Origin: Carboxylicivirga litoralis
GTDB taxonomy: Bacteria > Bacteroidota > Bacteroidia > Bacteroidales > Marinilabiliaceae
Direction: 5' to 3'
Assembly (NCBI RefSeq): GCF_025499605.1
Contig: NZ_JAFMVC010000003.1
Location: 124,001 to 188,000 of the forward strand
Length of the DNA stretch: 64,000 nucleotides
Below the pieces are notes generated by a model that made no database searches, was not told the origin of the DNA, and was given only the letters and a program-made list of their open reading frames with translations. The position numbers were made by a program, and so were the translations under genes. Shown here piece after piece: positions 54,369 through 62,570 of the stretch. Numbering within the stretch: position 1 is the first letter of the stretch; every line of letters starts with the position of its first letter.

Positions 54369-55190
54369 TTAATTTAATAATGATTGAAGCTTTTCACGTT
54401 CAACCCAATTTATAATTTTAGATGCGGTCTGCCTCTCTAAATGGAGTAAATAATGTCCTATTTTTTCAGGGCTATAACCTAATGCGTCTGTATCCACCAC
54501 TGATAATTTTTCAGCAATATGAGGTTGCATTATAGATGCTTCAGCCATTTCAAATAAAGTATTGGCTTTGAAAATACTATTTGAAAAATGAGTATTGGTA
54601 CTACCCGTAATATAATTAATCAATGTTATCTTACTTGGTGAGGCAAAATATAAGGCATTGAATTTTAATTCTTTTTTATCTGGATTTAGATAGTCATTTA
54701 CTTTTATCTTATAGGATGGAATAAATGATTTTAAAAAGTTATTTGCTTTTGAAGCAAAGCGTTTGACTGATTCCTTTTCTTGTTTGTTTTCGAATGCTAT
54801 ATCGGCTACACTTAATATATTTTGAATGAATGTTGACAGGTCAAAAACCTTAGACGGAATGTCAATAGGATTAGATGTTTTTAAATAATAATAAATGCTG
54901 CCATTGCTGGCATGCGTTTCTAAAATATTGTAAGCGTTTCTAAAGTGTTCAAGTACTTTGATAAAGCATGATTCATCACCTAATCCTTCTTCATTATAAA
55001 TACCTCCACTAACCCATGCTCCATCTGAAATGATGAAGTCATTACCTTGCTTAGTAACAAATACAGAAACAAATCTATTTTGTGTTGTAGCATAAGGACA
55101 GACTATTTCTAAAGTGTCGCCACGCTGTTTATATTTCCATAAGGCATTAAACTCCCCTTTTATATTTTCAAATAGTTGTTGAAGTTTCAT
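54369..55190 (-). CDS. DUF1828-like protein upstream of hsdM
   Basis: The N-terminal 65 residues (KGEFNALWKYKQRGDTLEIVCPYATTQNRFVSVFVTKQGNDFIISDGAWVSGG) match the DUF1828 outline in which a short beta domain ends with a D-G motif. The remaining 200 residues are helical with a central beta segment (KELKFNALYFASPSKITLINYITG). It overlaps the preceding gene by ATGA (55187-55190) and ends 22 bp before hsdM, so it belongs to the restriction operon or runs ahead of it. Function is unknown; a defence or toxin-pair role is inferred from the position. Confidence 0.5.
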   Translation of the reverse strand: MKLQQLFENIKGEFNALWKYKQRGDTLEIVCPYATTQNRFVSVFVTKQGNDFIISDGAWVSGGIYNEEGLGDESCFIKVLEHFRNAYNILETHASNGSIYYYLKTSNPIDIPSKVFDLSTFIQNILSVADIAFENKQEKESVKRFASKANNFLKSFIPSYKIKVNDYLNPDKKELKFNALYFASPSKITLINYITGSTNTHFSNSIFKANTLFEMAEASIMQPHIAEKLSVVDTDALGYSPEKIGHYLLHLERQTASKIINWVEREKLQSLLN

Positions 55191-55840
55191 GGGAATGTTA
55201 CATTTTGGTTTGGGTCATCATCTTTAAAGGAAAAGGCTAATTTATCTGAGGAAATTTTCACCGAGGGATAATCTTCATTATTTAGCCTTGTGTTTGACAC
55301 TTGAAAGAAATGAGCAATACATAAATTAATATCTTCTAAAGCTTTACATTCCTTTTCATTAATAAGCTTATCAGTTTTAAAAGCAATCTCAACCCCATCA
55401 TTGTTATACTGATGAAAATGAGGCGTTGTAATTGATTGTTCACTTAAAGGAACACCATCTATTCTATTTCTATGGGTGTCACCATCACTATCAAAGCGGA
55501 AGAATGGTTGGGGAATATATTCTTTATAACGTAGTTTAAATTGGAAGAAACGATGATTGTTATACTTAACATCCACAATTAAAACCATCTTATCAGGAAT
55601 GCTTTTGTGCTTTAAAACCTCTTGTTTTGATAATGTATTCTCATTGTTCCCGGTCTCATTTATTTCAATGACTTCAGAAAATATTGATTTACGTTCTGAC
55701 AGTAATGAACTGTAGAAATCATAATTCTCTTTAACCTTTTGGTTTATTTTAGAAGCCATGTGAAACGAAATGTAAGTTTGTTCGTGGTAAGGCGAATGTA
55801 CAAAATATATTGTTATCATCTTTTTTGCTTCTGTTCTCAA
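55187..55840 (-). CDS. Unrecognised partner of the DUF1828-like protein
   Basis: The 217-residue cytosolic protein may begin at 55840 or at Met8 (55819), where ITIYFVHSPYHEQTYISFHM begins a clean strand. The C-half has FFRFDSDGDTHRNRIDGVPLSEQSITTPHFHQYNNDGVEIAFKTD, with the His/Asp-rich pattern PHFH..N..G resembling the DUF6978-type pattern that I associate with DUF1828, an uncertain match. It is the first gene of the long hsd run. No function can be claimed. Confidence 0.45.
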   Translation of the reverse strand: MRTEAKKMITIYFVHSPYHEQTYISFHMASKINQKVKENYDFYSSLLSERKSIFSEVIEINETGNNENTLSKQEVLKHKSIPDKMVLIVDVKYNNHRFFQFKLRYKEYIPQPFFRFDSDGDTHRNRIDGVPLSEQSITTPHFHQYNNDGVEIAFKTDKLINEKECKALEDINLCIAHFFQVSNTRLNNEDYPSVKISSDKLAFSFKDDDPNQNVTFP

Positions 55841-55888
55841 TCTTGATTTAATATTATTATCCTTTAAGATACGTTTTACTTTTACAGG

Positions 55889-56647
55889 TTAATTGTGCTT
55901 TAATCTGCGATTGCGTTTAGCAATAAAAAGGAAGGTGATTTTGTCGGGTAGTTGCTCAAATAGTTTACCATCTTTGAAGAAGTACTTATGTGCCTCGGGG
56001 TGGTACTTGCGTGCGTGCTTTGATTGCATAACACTGTCTTTTACTTCTTCTTTTTGTTTGCGTGTACTGATAAACTTAGCGCATTTTGCAGCAGATTTCA
56101 TTTTGGATACATAGCCCGGTTTAATGTTTAGTTTCTTTGCTATGTAGTGTATGGGTAAAGAGAAGGACGGGAGGTTACCGTTCAAACTGGAACGTCCTTT
56201 TTTCATTCCGACAGCAACTGCTCTCCGTCCGTTTTCTTTGGCTAATTTAAACTCATAATGTTGTTTTTTCTTTGCAACGGTGTAAAGTGCCACGGCTTGA
56301 ATAAAGCCTTTAAACTTTTTGAAATCGTAACCATCCCATAGGCCGCTGATAATGGTTGTATCATCAAGGCGGCGATGCAACACCTTAAAGCTATTAATGT
56401 GATAGCTACCTGAATTTCTATTTAATCCAATCCAACGCCATTTTAACAGGTTATTCAGCCGTTTTTTTAAGGTTAGCTTTGTTATTGCCAATTCTCTGTA
56501 AGCTTTATCTAATAACTGATTGTTGAGCTTGAAATGTCCACTACATTGCAGTTTCAGCCAGCAAAACAACTGAAGTTCATAAATGCGTTTTTTCTGTACT
56601 GCATGGCAACAGATTGAACCGGGTATACTCAGGTAGCTTGTGTTCAT
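55889..56647 (-). CDS. Island protein, basic, possible replication- or transfer-linked DNA binder
   Basis: The 252-residue protein is strongly basic, with paired helices (NNQLLDKAYRELAITKLTLKKRLNNLLKWRWIGLNRN) like a winged helix-turn-helix, and LPIHYIAKKLNIKPGYVSKMKSAAKCAKF, a second HTH. I do not recognise the family. Genes of this kind sit next to excisionase-like HTH genes in Bacteroidota islands, so a role in element replication or control is inferred. Its ATG overlaps the stop of the next HTH gene at 56644-56647. Confidence 0.45.
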   Translation of the reverse strand: MNTSYLSIPGSICCHAVQKKRIYELQLFCWLKLQCSGHFKLNNQLLDKAYRELAITKLTLKKRLNNLLKWRWIGLNRNSGSYHINSFKVLHRRLDDTTIISGLWDGYDFKKFKGFIQAVALYTVAKKKQHYEFKLAKENGRRAVAVGMKKGRSSLNGNLPSFSLPIHYIAKKLNIKPGYVSKMKSAAKCAKFISTRKQKEEVKDSVMQSKHARKYHPEAHKYFFKDGKLFEQLPDKITFLFIAKRNRRLKHN

Positions 56648-56916
56648 CGCCTGCTATAGTTATGCTTTAACAGGTTTTCGACATCTGAGGCGCGGTAATA
56701 CATTTTGCCATCAATCTGTGAAAAGGGTAAGGTGCCGTTATCGCGCATGGTTTGTAGCTTGCGAGGGCTGATGTTAAGAATTGACATCACTTCCTCTTTA
56801 GTTATCCATTCCTCTTTAAGCTGTTGGCTATGTGTTTTTACAAACTTATCCAACTTGGTTTGTAAGGTTTGAATGTCGGAACGGATGGTTTTAACCAATA
56901 ATAATACTTCCTGCAT
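56644..56916 (-). CDS. Helix-turn-helix (excisionase-type) protein
   Basis: The 90-residue protein has WITKEEVMSILNISPRKLQTMRDNGTLPFSQIDGKMYYRASDVENLLKHN, the MerR/Xis-type winged HTH of Bacteroidota elements, after a coiled N-terminal helix. These proteins guide excision or repress element genes. It lies 2 bp from the neighbouring HTH gene and overlaps the downstream 252-residue gene by 4 bp. Confidence 0.8.
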   Translation of the reverse strand: MQEVLLLVKTIRSDIQTLQTKLDKFVKTHSQQLKEEWITKEEVMSILNISPRKLQTMRDNGTLPFSQIDGKMYYRASDVENLLKHNYSRR

Positions 56917-56918
56917 AA

Positions 56919-57221
56919 TCAGCCCTCCCCGTTACCAATGGTTAAACTATTCAAGCGCTCTTCGACTGTTTGTTCTTCCTCCTGACGGTTACGCAGTAAC
57001 CAGTTTTGCAGGTCTTCACGCAGGAAATAGATTTTCTTACCCTCGGGGCAAAAATGCGGAATGCGTTTTTGTGATGTTAGTTTATAGAGGTGACTTTTAC
57101 TTAAATCGAGAAACGAGGCACCTTCGTTAAAGTTTAAGACTGTCTTAGTGGCTAATGCCTGTTCCGTCAGTTTTTTTTCTATGGTTTCTAAGCGTACCAT
57201 AATTAATTCTTCCTGGCTCAT
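56919..57221 (-). CDS. Helix-turn-helix (excisionase-type) protein
   Basis: The 100-residue protein has VLNFNEGASFLDLSKSHLYKLTSQKRIPHFCPEGKKIYFLREDLQNWLLRN, a second Xis/MerR-type winged HTH with the same layout as its neighbour. The tandem pair is typical of tRNA-targeting islands in Bacteroidota. Which one directs excision cannot be told from sequence. An acidic tail follows (EEEQTVEERLNSL). Confidence 0.8.
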   Translation of the reverse strand: MSQEELIMVRLETIEKKLTEQALATKTVLNFNEGASFLDLSKSHLYKLTSQKRIPHFCPEGKKIYFLREDLQNWLLRNRQEEEQTVEERLNSLTIGNGEG

Positions 57222-57363
57222 TCTAATCTTTTTTGAAGTTAATAATGAGACTTGCGCAAGCCTTTATTTTCAAACGTTTATCCAAAAGTAGTTTGAAGCC
57301 ATAAGGGCAGCAATGGAAGTATTAGATGGGTATGAGATATCTCATACATCTCATTGTTTTTGT

Positions 57364-59469
57364 TTAGAATTCTTTGAAGATGTTGTCAATTTTTGCCTTA
57401 CCGGAAGGATTGGAAACTTTGTTTGAGTATAGATTTGACCTGCTAAGTTCATTTCCTCCATTAGTAAAAAACAGGCCTGAATGACCGATTGAAGTGGGAT
57501 TTAAATTTTTAAAATAGGGTTTGAGTTTGTCAATGATATAAGCCACCCGATTGGTATAGCACCCGAAATGAATTTTAATATCCAGTTCTAAGGTGTTTTC
57601 TGCGCTTAGTACATCGTACAAATCTTGCGGTGAAGTTAAATCGGTGTTTAAAAAGTTGACATGAACCGTTAAGGCCTTAATAAGGTTCAATAATGAATTG
57701 GCAGTTGGTTTTAAGCCAAAAGTAAACTCTCTTTTCTCAGGTAGTTGTTTGGCCTGAGCCCTGGACATGCTATTTAGTATGGGTGTGAAATCAATATTTC
57801 TGAAATCATTAATGTACTGCTTTTGTGCTTCCAGACAATCCTGAAAGATTTTGGTGTATGTGTCTTCTGACTTTCTATTGATACGTCCTTCGTACCTTTT
57901 AAGTTCAATCTGGCGGATGCGTAAATCATTTAGCTTTGAACTAATGTATGCATCTTTATGGGGGATTGGACTTTTAGCCAAGTGAGCTGATAGGTTTTCA
58001 ATACAGTCGAAAAATAAATCACGCATTGCTTCTTCAAGGTTGCGTTGGATGAAATCTATAGGTGTGCGATGAGATTCCAAGCTATTCGCTACTTTTTCAA
58101 ACATGTTGCTAATGCGTCTGTATAAATCAACATCGAAAGGCATTGCACGAACCATCTGCATTGCCTCCATAAAGTCAAAAGAAGCTTTGCCAATCATACT
58201 AATTTGAACCTTGCCTGTAAGGTCACCCCATTCAGACCAAAAATGCTCCAAGCACTCATTAATCACCCATGCTTTGGTAAAATGCTCAATGTGTCTGTCT
58301 GGTTGGTTACTCATAAAGGCATTAGTGAAGAGAAAGTATTTCACTACAGACTCATTGTAAATGACCTGATAGTAGTCTTGAAATAGTCCTTCTTCATTTA
58401 ATTCATGGCGCAAACCTTCTAAAATGTCATACAGGCGTTGTTTTTTATCATTAACTGATAAGCGAGAAAAACCCTTTGAAAGCGTCCTTATTTTCTTCTC
58501 GGCAAGTTGTTCCGCATTTTGGCAAGTAGAGGTGAAAATATCTTCTAGATTAGGCGCTTCAATGGGTTGAAAGAAGTTGCCAGAATCAAGCGCATCATCT
58601 ACCCAGAGCATTACTTTATTTATGGAATAAAACAAAGTGTAGGCCGGGGTAAATGCAGCCGTAGGGTTTTGTTCCATAATGGCTTTAATCTGTTTTATGT
58701 TTGGAGGTGTTATTTGTCCCCAATAAATAATATTTTCAGAGAACTTAATGAAATTAGCCAGCGCAGAAGGCTGATTTAATTTCGAAAAGTCGCAACCTTT
58801 CATAAAAGGGAGCTTTTTTAATTGGCTGACCAGGTCTTCCGCATCTTCAAATAACTGTCCTTCAATTCTCGATTCATAGAATTGTTTCAGTTTGTTTAAA
58901 TAATCCTGTGGGCGCAACTCGCTTTCCAATTCCTTTTGCAAAAGGGTGATTAGTATTTGAGACTCGTATGAAACAACATCAATAAATTTATCAACCTGCC
59001 ATATCTTAATGGCGTAGTAATCCTCTTTGCTTATGTGGTATAGGTAATCGAGCTCCAAAAAATATGGGTCGTGTTTACCGTTTAGAAAATCCTGATATGT
59101 GTATGGGGGTATTTTCTTCTTAGCCTCACTTAGTAAGTCAACAACTTTAGATTTTATGATGCTGAAATAGATGCTATCCCAAAGGATTTCACTTTCGTCA
59201 ATCCTTAAAATGAATGAACGTGAGGCAAAGGTCTTGAGCAGTGCATCTGTGTTGTCGTAGCCTTCCGTATAGAAAGGATTTAGGTCATCAACTTTTTCGT
59301 CCAGCCAGTTGTACTTCTCTGATAAGAATTTGTATTGCTCAAGCAGATGTTTGCCTTCTATTTCCTTAAGGTAATTTTCTTTAAAATCACGTTCCGCTTT
59401 GTCGGCAGCTTCGTTGTATATCGAATAAAACTTTTCCTCAACAACGCCTTCAATGGTACTATACTGCAT
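57364..59469 (-). CDS. Large all-helical island protein, unrecognised family
   Basis: The 701-residue cytosolic protein has no transmembrane helix or signal. Long helices dominate. The last 120 residues (LDIKIHFGCYTNRVAYIIDKLKPYFKNLNPTSIGHSGLFFTNGGNELSRSNLYSNKV) form a small mixed domain, reminiscent of RteC-type element regulators but not clearly matching. It sits 29 bp after integrase in the same orientation, the position of accessory island control or defence genes. No catalytic motif is seen. Confidence 0.45.
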   Translation of the reverse strand: MQYSTIEGVVEEKFYSIYNEAADKAERDFKENYLKEIEGKHLLEQYKFLSEKYNWLDEKVDDLNPFYTEGYDNTDALLKTFASRSFILRIDESEILWDSIYFSIIKSKVVDLLSEAKKKIPPYTYQDFLNGKHDPYFLELDYLYHISKEDYYAIKIWQVDKFIDVVSYESQILITLLQKELESELRPQDYLNKLKQFYESRIEGQLFEDAEDLVSQLKKLPFMKGCDFSKLNQPSALANFIKFSENIIYWGQITPPNIKQIKAIMEQNPTAAFTPAYTLFYSINKVMLWVDDALDSGNFFQPIEAPNLEDIFTSTCQNAEQLAEKKIRTLSKGFSRLSVNDKKQRLYDILEGLRHELNEEGLFQDYYQVIYNESVVKYFLFTNAFMSNQPDRHIEHFTKAWVINECLEHFWSEWGDLTGKVQISMIGKASFDFMEAMQMVRAMPFDVDLYRRISNMFEKVANSLESHRTPIDFIQRNLEEAMRDLFFDCIENLSAHLAKSPIPHKDAYISSKLNDLRIRQIELKRYEGRINRKSEDTYTKIFQDCLEAQKQYINDFRNIDFTPILNSMSRAQAKQLPEKREFTFGLKPTANSLLNLIKALTVHVNFLNTDLTSPQDLYDVLSAENTLELDIKIHFGCYTNRVAYIIDKLKPYFKNLNPTSIGHSGLFFTNGGNELSRSNLYSNKVSNPSGKAKIDNIFKEF

Positions 59470-59498
59470 AGGATTAGGTTATTGTCTTTAGGGCTAAG

Positions 59499-60728
59499 TT
59501 AAAAATTTAATAGCTTTTTCTGGAATGATTCTTTAAAGTCATCATCAAAACTATCTAAATAGTGTTCGGTTGTTTTTAAATCCTTGTGCCCCAGGCTTTC
59601 TTTGATAAACTCGGTGGGCGCACCGGAGCGTTTTAAAACAGTTGCAAATGAGTGGCGTGCAAAATAGGTTGTAGGCTTAAAGGGTAATCCTATATTTTTA
59701 CCTATGCGGTCCATGAATTTGTTAATCGATTTTATGGCACTTTTGACTTTTGCCAGTTCCTGTTCGGGCGTATCGTCTTTACTTATTATACCAAAGATAT
59801 AAGTGTCGGATTCAATAGGTTTAACACCCCATTTATCAATTATCTTTTCGATTTCAGGAAGTAAAACAACCGTAATTTCTTGTAAATCGTGCTTTGAGGT
59901 TCTCTCAGTTTTAGCCCTATAGAAGTGTATTTTATTGTTGCTGATGCTGCTGTATTTTAAACGCGCAATATCCTTCACATTTACACCATTGCATAAATAG
60001 CTAAATAACCATAAATCACGCGCCTTAGCCTCGTACTTGTTCTGTGGCTCATACTTCACAAGCTGTCCAATCTGCTCAATGGTTAAGGCTTTTTTCTTAT
60101 TGTTGGAGGCTGGTATTTGATATTTTCTTTTCCCAAAAGGATATGATTCGCGGTCGAGATGACCTTCGGCAATGGCATTGTTTAATATTGTGCGTAAGCT
60201 TCTAAGGTAAATGCCGATGGTTGTGCGGGATTTTCCTTCGGCAACCATCCATTTTTCATATTCTTTCAGCCAATCTGGTGTAACATCCCAGAAGTTAAGC
60301 TTCTTTCTTCTTTTGGCTTCCTGACGCTTTTTAAGGGAGTTCAACGCACACAGATAGCTTTCTGATGTGCTTGCTCTTCCTTCTTTTAATAAGTCATCTA
60401 TATAGGACTGAAAGGCTGAAAATACATCGATTGAAGAGCGTGGTGCCTGATTGAATTTCTTTTCAAATGCAGTAAAAGTAAAAGGGTGGATTTCTTTTAC
60501 TACTGCCCGGGCCTTAAGCTCAACCTCGTTGAAATATAGCAGATGGTCTTTATAGGTTTTGCGTGGTTTTTCTGAATGTACCTTTTCCCATTCGTCAACT
60601 GTTAAGAACACATTAATAGGATAATATTTTTGAATCCGGTTGTGTGTAACCCTCAGTTTAACTGCATAGGTCTTGTCTTTTTTCTGTATTCTTTTGTCTA
60701 AAATTACAGATGTTGTTACGCCGTTCAT
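59499..60728 (-). CDS. Tyrosine recombinase (integrase) of the island
   Basis: The start at 60728 (MNGVTTSVILDKRIQKKDKTYAVKLRVTHNRIQKYYP) gives a standard arm-binding domain; upstream frame extends to 60809 but passes through the arm repeat. A SAM-like core-binding domain (110-210) follows, then a catalytic domain with FARHSFATVLKRSGAPTEFIKESLGHKDLKTTEHYLDSF (box II H-x-x-R region as ARHSF, GH, nucleophile Tyr in HYLDS). The box I Arg position reads LCNGVNVKDIARLKY, with no Arg at the usual site, as in the IntDOT-like recombinases. It lies 174 bp from attR. Confidence 0.92.
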   Translation of the reverse strand: MNGVTTSVILDKRIQKKDKTYAVKLRVTHNRIQKYYPINVFLTVDEWEKVHSEKPRKTYKDHLLYFNEVELKARAVVKEIHPFTFTAFEKKFNQAPRSSIDVFSAFQSYIDDLLKEGRASTSESYLCALNSLKKRQEAKRRKKLNFWDVTPDWLKEYEKWMVAEGKSRTTIGIYLRSLRTILNNAIAEGHLDRESYPFGKRKYQIPASNNKKKALTIEQIGQLVKYEPQNKYEAKARDLWLFSYLCNGVNVKDIARLKYSSISNNKIHFYRAKTERTSKHDLQEITVVLLPEIEKIIDKWGVKPIESDTYIFGIISKDDTPEQELAKVKSAIKSINKFMDRIGKNIGLPFKPTTYFARHSFATVLKRSGAPTEFIKESLGHKDLKTTEHYLDSFDDDFKESFQKKLLNF

Positions 60729-60770
60729 AGTGTATGTGTCTGTAAATGGGTATGATATAAATTTTAATTC

Positions 60771-60792
60771 TACATACAAGATACATACAAAT
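60771..60792 (+). repeat. Right arm-type repeat candidate
   Basis: Matches 43541-43562 at 21 of 22 positions, and is followed by a further GCATACAAAAAC unit. It sits in the leader between the integrase start and attR. Confidence 0.6.
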
Positions 60793-60901
60793 GCATACAA
60801 AAACAACAAATAAGAGTTAAAAAGAATAATAAATAACTATATAAAGTACAGATATACAGGCTATAAGAAAACTTTAGAAAGAAAGAGAAGGTAAATAGAA
60901 A

Positions 60902-60949
<48 letters not shown>

Positions 60950-60957
60950 CTTAAAAG

Positions 60958-60993
60958 AAAGCCACTTACATCTTTTTGTAAGTGGCTTTTGTT
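60958..60993 (+). terminator. Original tRNA terminator, displaced by the island
   Basis: The stem AAAGCCACTTAC / GTAAGTGGCTTT with an 8-base loop and a T-rich tail lies 11 bp past attR, where the tRNA gene would have ended before integration. Confidence 0.75.
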
Positions 60994-61022
60994 TTGTTTC
61001 GCAAATGTAATTTGCATGCAAC

Positions 61023-61196
61023 TGTCAATTTAGGACTAATAGATTTATCGTAGAAGAAATAGCATCAAAATTGAATATCTCAGTGAATACGGTCAAAACC
61101 CAAAAGTTAAGGGCGAAGGAGATGTTGAGAACCTGCATGGCAGATGACTATTTAGCTTTAAGTTTGCTGATTACATTTTATCTATCTAATTCCTAA
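61023..61196 (+). pseudogene. C-terminal remnant of an ECF sigma factor
   Basis: Read in the frame that ends with TAA at 61194-61196, the DNA encodes CQFRTNRFIVEEIASKLNIS and then VNTVKTQKLRAKEMLRTCMA, the sigma region-4 helix-turn-helix (EEIA..L.IS..TV....LRA...LR) and the normal C-terminal tail. There is no region 2, no start codon and a stop just upstream (61008-61010), so it is a 5'-truncated remnant. Confidence 0.65.
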
Positions 61197-61515
61197 AGCG
61201 TTTTTAGCAATCACTTTACATGTGAATAAGAAGATTTACCTCTGGCTTTGTCAAGGTCTATACTTACAGAGTACCTTTGATTGGGTAAACTCAAAGTAAA
61301 GTCATAGTTAACTCATACTAAACTCATATTAAATTCGATCTTTATTGAGTTTAATATGACTGATATATGTATTAAGTATAGCTTTATGGTATCTTAGTTA
61401 TTAGCGCGGTGTGTTGATTGTTGTAAGGCGGGTGTGTTGAGGGAAGTTTATCCATAGATCCAGAATTTATTTCTGATCTGCATTTTAGGTGCGCCCCGTT
61501 TTGTTATGTTATTGT
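61197..61515. other. 319-bp intergenic gap
   Basis: No gene is supported. It holds the phased repeats at 61288-61342 and an inverted repeat TCATATTAAA / TTTAATATGA (61324-61333, 61350-61359) that overlaps them. Confidence 0.5.
61288..61342 (+). repeat. Five degenerate 11-bp direct repeats (consensus AACTCATANTA)
   Basis: Units: AACTCAAAGTA, AAGTCATAGTT, AACTCATACTA, AACTCATATTA, AATTCGATCTT. The 11-bp step is one helical turn, so all units face the same side of the DNA, as in multi-site operators. No gene begins within 300 bp on the plus strand, and it lies behind the sigma remnant. Confidence 0.5.
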
Positions 61516-61552
61516 ACAAAAAAAAGCCTCAGCTATTTCTAACTGAGGCTTT
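61514..61552 (-). terminator. Terminator of tRNA-His
   Basis: The stem AAAGCCTCAG / CTGAGGCTTT with a 10-base loop is followed on the minus strand by a T-run (plus-strand A-run at 61518-61525), directly after the tRNA. Confidence 0.8.
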
Positions 61553-61554
61553 TG

Positions 61555-61629
61555 GGTGGAAGACCGGTTTCGAACCGGCGACCTCTGGAACCACAATCCA
61601 GCGCTCTAACCAGCTGAGCTACAACCACC
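61555..61629 (-). tRNA. tRNA-His (GTG)
   Basis: Minus strand reads GGTGGTTGTAGCTCAGCTGG and so on, with anticodon loop TTGTGGT (anticodon GTG). It has the His-specific extra G-1 paired with C73. The D-, anticodon and T-arms are regular. The acceptor stem has two adjacent U-U mismatches (positions 5-68 and 6-67: GTGGTTG against CTTCCAC). CCA is not encoded. Confidence 0.9.
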
Positions 61630-61730
61630 ATTTTTGTTTTTGCGATTGCAAAGATAGTATTTGTGTTTTAATATTTGCAAGAACCAACTAAAAAAATCAA
61701 AAAAAACTTTTCCTTTGTATCTGTTTATTT

Positions 61731-62426
61731 ATGGTAGATATGAGGTTTTTTGTTGAAAATCAGAAGATAGAAAAAGAAATGAGTTGGGTGCAGGCTCAGC
61801 TAAGATTACACATGAATGGTGCTACTACTGAACAAATGGAAAGGAGTGGCATAGATTACAGGATTAATTACGGGGTTGGTATACCACATTTAAAACAATT
61901 AGCCAAACGCATACCTGTCAGTTTTGAAGTGGCCGAGCGCATGTGGTTCTCTGAAGTGCGGGAAATGATGTTACTGGCTGCTTTAATTGTCCCGACAGAG
62001 AATATGACTCTGGATTTTTGCAGAGATTGGGCGAAGCAAATTAATAACAAAGATTTGGTAGAGCGGACATCCATGTTTTTATGGACGCGAGTTCATAATA
62101 TTGAGAACATTATTTTAGAATGGTTGGCCGGAGAGAATAAGCATTTGTTAGCTACAGCTTTCTATACGGTGGGGCGCTTATTGCAGACACGAGCCGATGT
62201 TAAAAGTATTAATGTGTCTGAATTAGTAAATGCTTTGAGAAGTAGTGAAGACTTATTTATTATGAAGGCGTTATCGTTTGCTTTGCGTATGAAATTACGT
62301 CATTGTCCTCAAGAGAAGGAAGAAATAAAAGCGTTTGCTCAATCCTTAAATAGTTCAGGTGAAATGAACAAGCAAATGTTGGCTGAGGAGCTGTTTAATG
62401 AGCTTGATTTTATGGCTAATAGTTAG
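61731..62426 (+). CDS. DNA alkylation repair protein (AlkD-like HEAT-repeat glycosylase)
   Basis: The 231-residue all-helical protein of HEAT-like repeats matches the AlkC/AlkD clan: YGVGIPHLKQLAKRIP, SEVREMMLLAALIVP, WAKQINNKDLVERTSMFLWTRV, LLATAFYTVGRLLQTR and MKALSFALRMKLRHC. AlkD excises bulky or cationic N3/N7-alkyl bases without base flipping. The catalytic Trp/Asp cannot be assigned with certainty here, so an AlkD-like protein of unproven activity is possible. It appears to be monocistronic. Confidence 0.8.
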   Translation: MVDMRFFVENQKIEKEMSWVQAQLRLHMNGATTEQMERSGIDYRINYGVGIPHLKQLAKRIPVSFEVAERMWFSEVREMMLLAALIVPTENMTLDFCRDWAKQINNKDLVERTSMFLWTRVHNIENIILEWLAGENKHLLATAFYTVGRLLQTRADVKSINVSELVNALRSSEDLFIMKALSFALRMKLRHCPQEKEEIKAFAQSLNSSGEMNKQMLAEELFNELDFMANS

Positions 62427-62493
62427 CATTTGGGTTTCGTTTGAAGGGGTGTTATTTGGTGAAAAATCATGTTTTTATTCATGGTATAATATA

Positions 62494-62501
62494 TATATTT
62501 G
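62494..62501 (+). promoter_or_regulatory. -7 box TATATTTG upstream of the PLP-enzyme gene
   Basis: An exact TAnnTTTG match, 69 bp before the ATG at 62571; no clear -33 element is visible. Confidence 0.45.
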
Positions 62502-62570
62502 TGAAGTTACGAGTGTTTCGTGTTCTTTAACGTTCTGTTGGAGAGAATAGTAATTTAAATAGAGGTTTTC

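Noticed and set aside
61288-61342. CRISPR array
   Set aside because: Repeats are 11 bp and have no spacers between them; there is no cas gene in the window.
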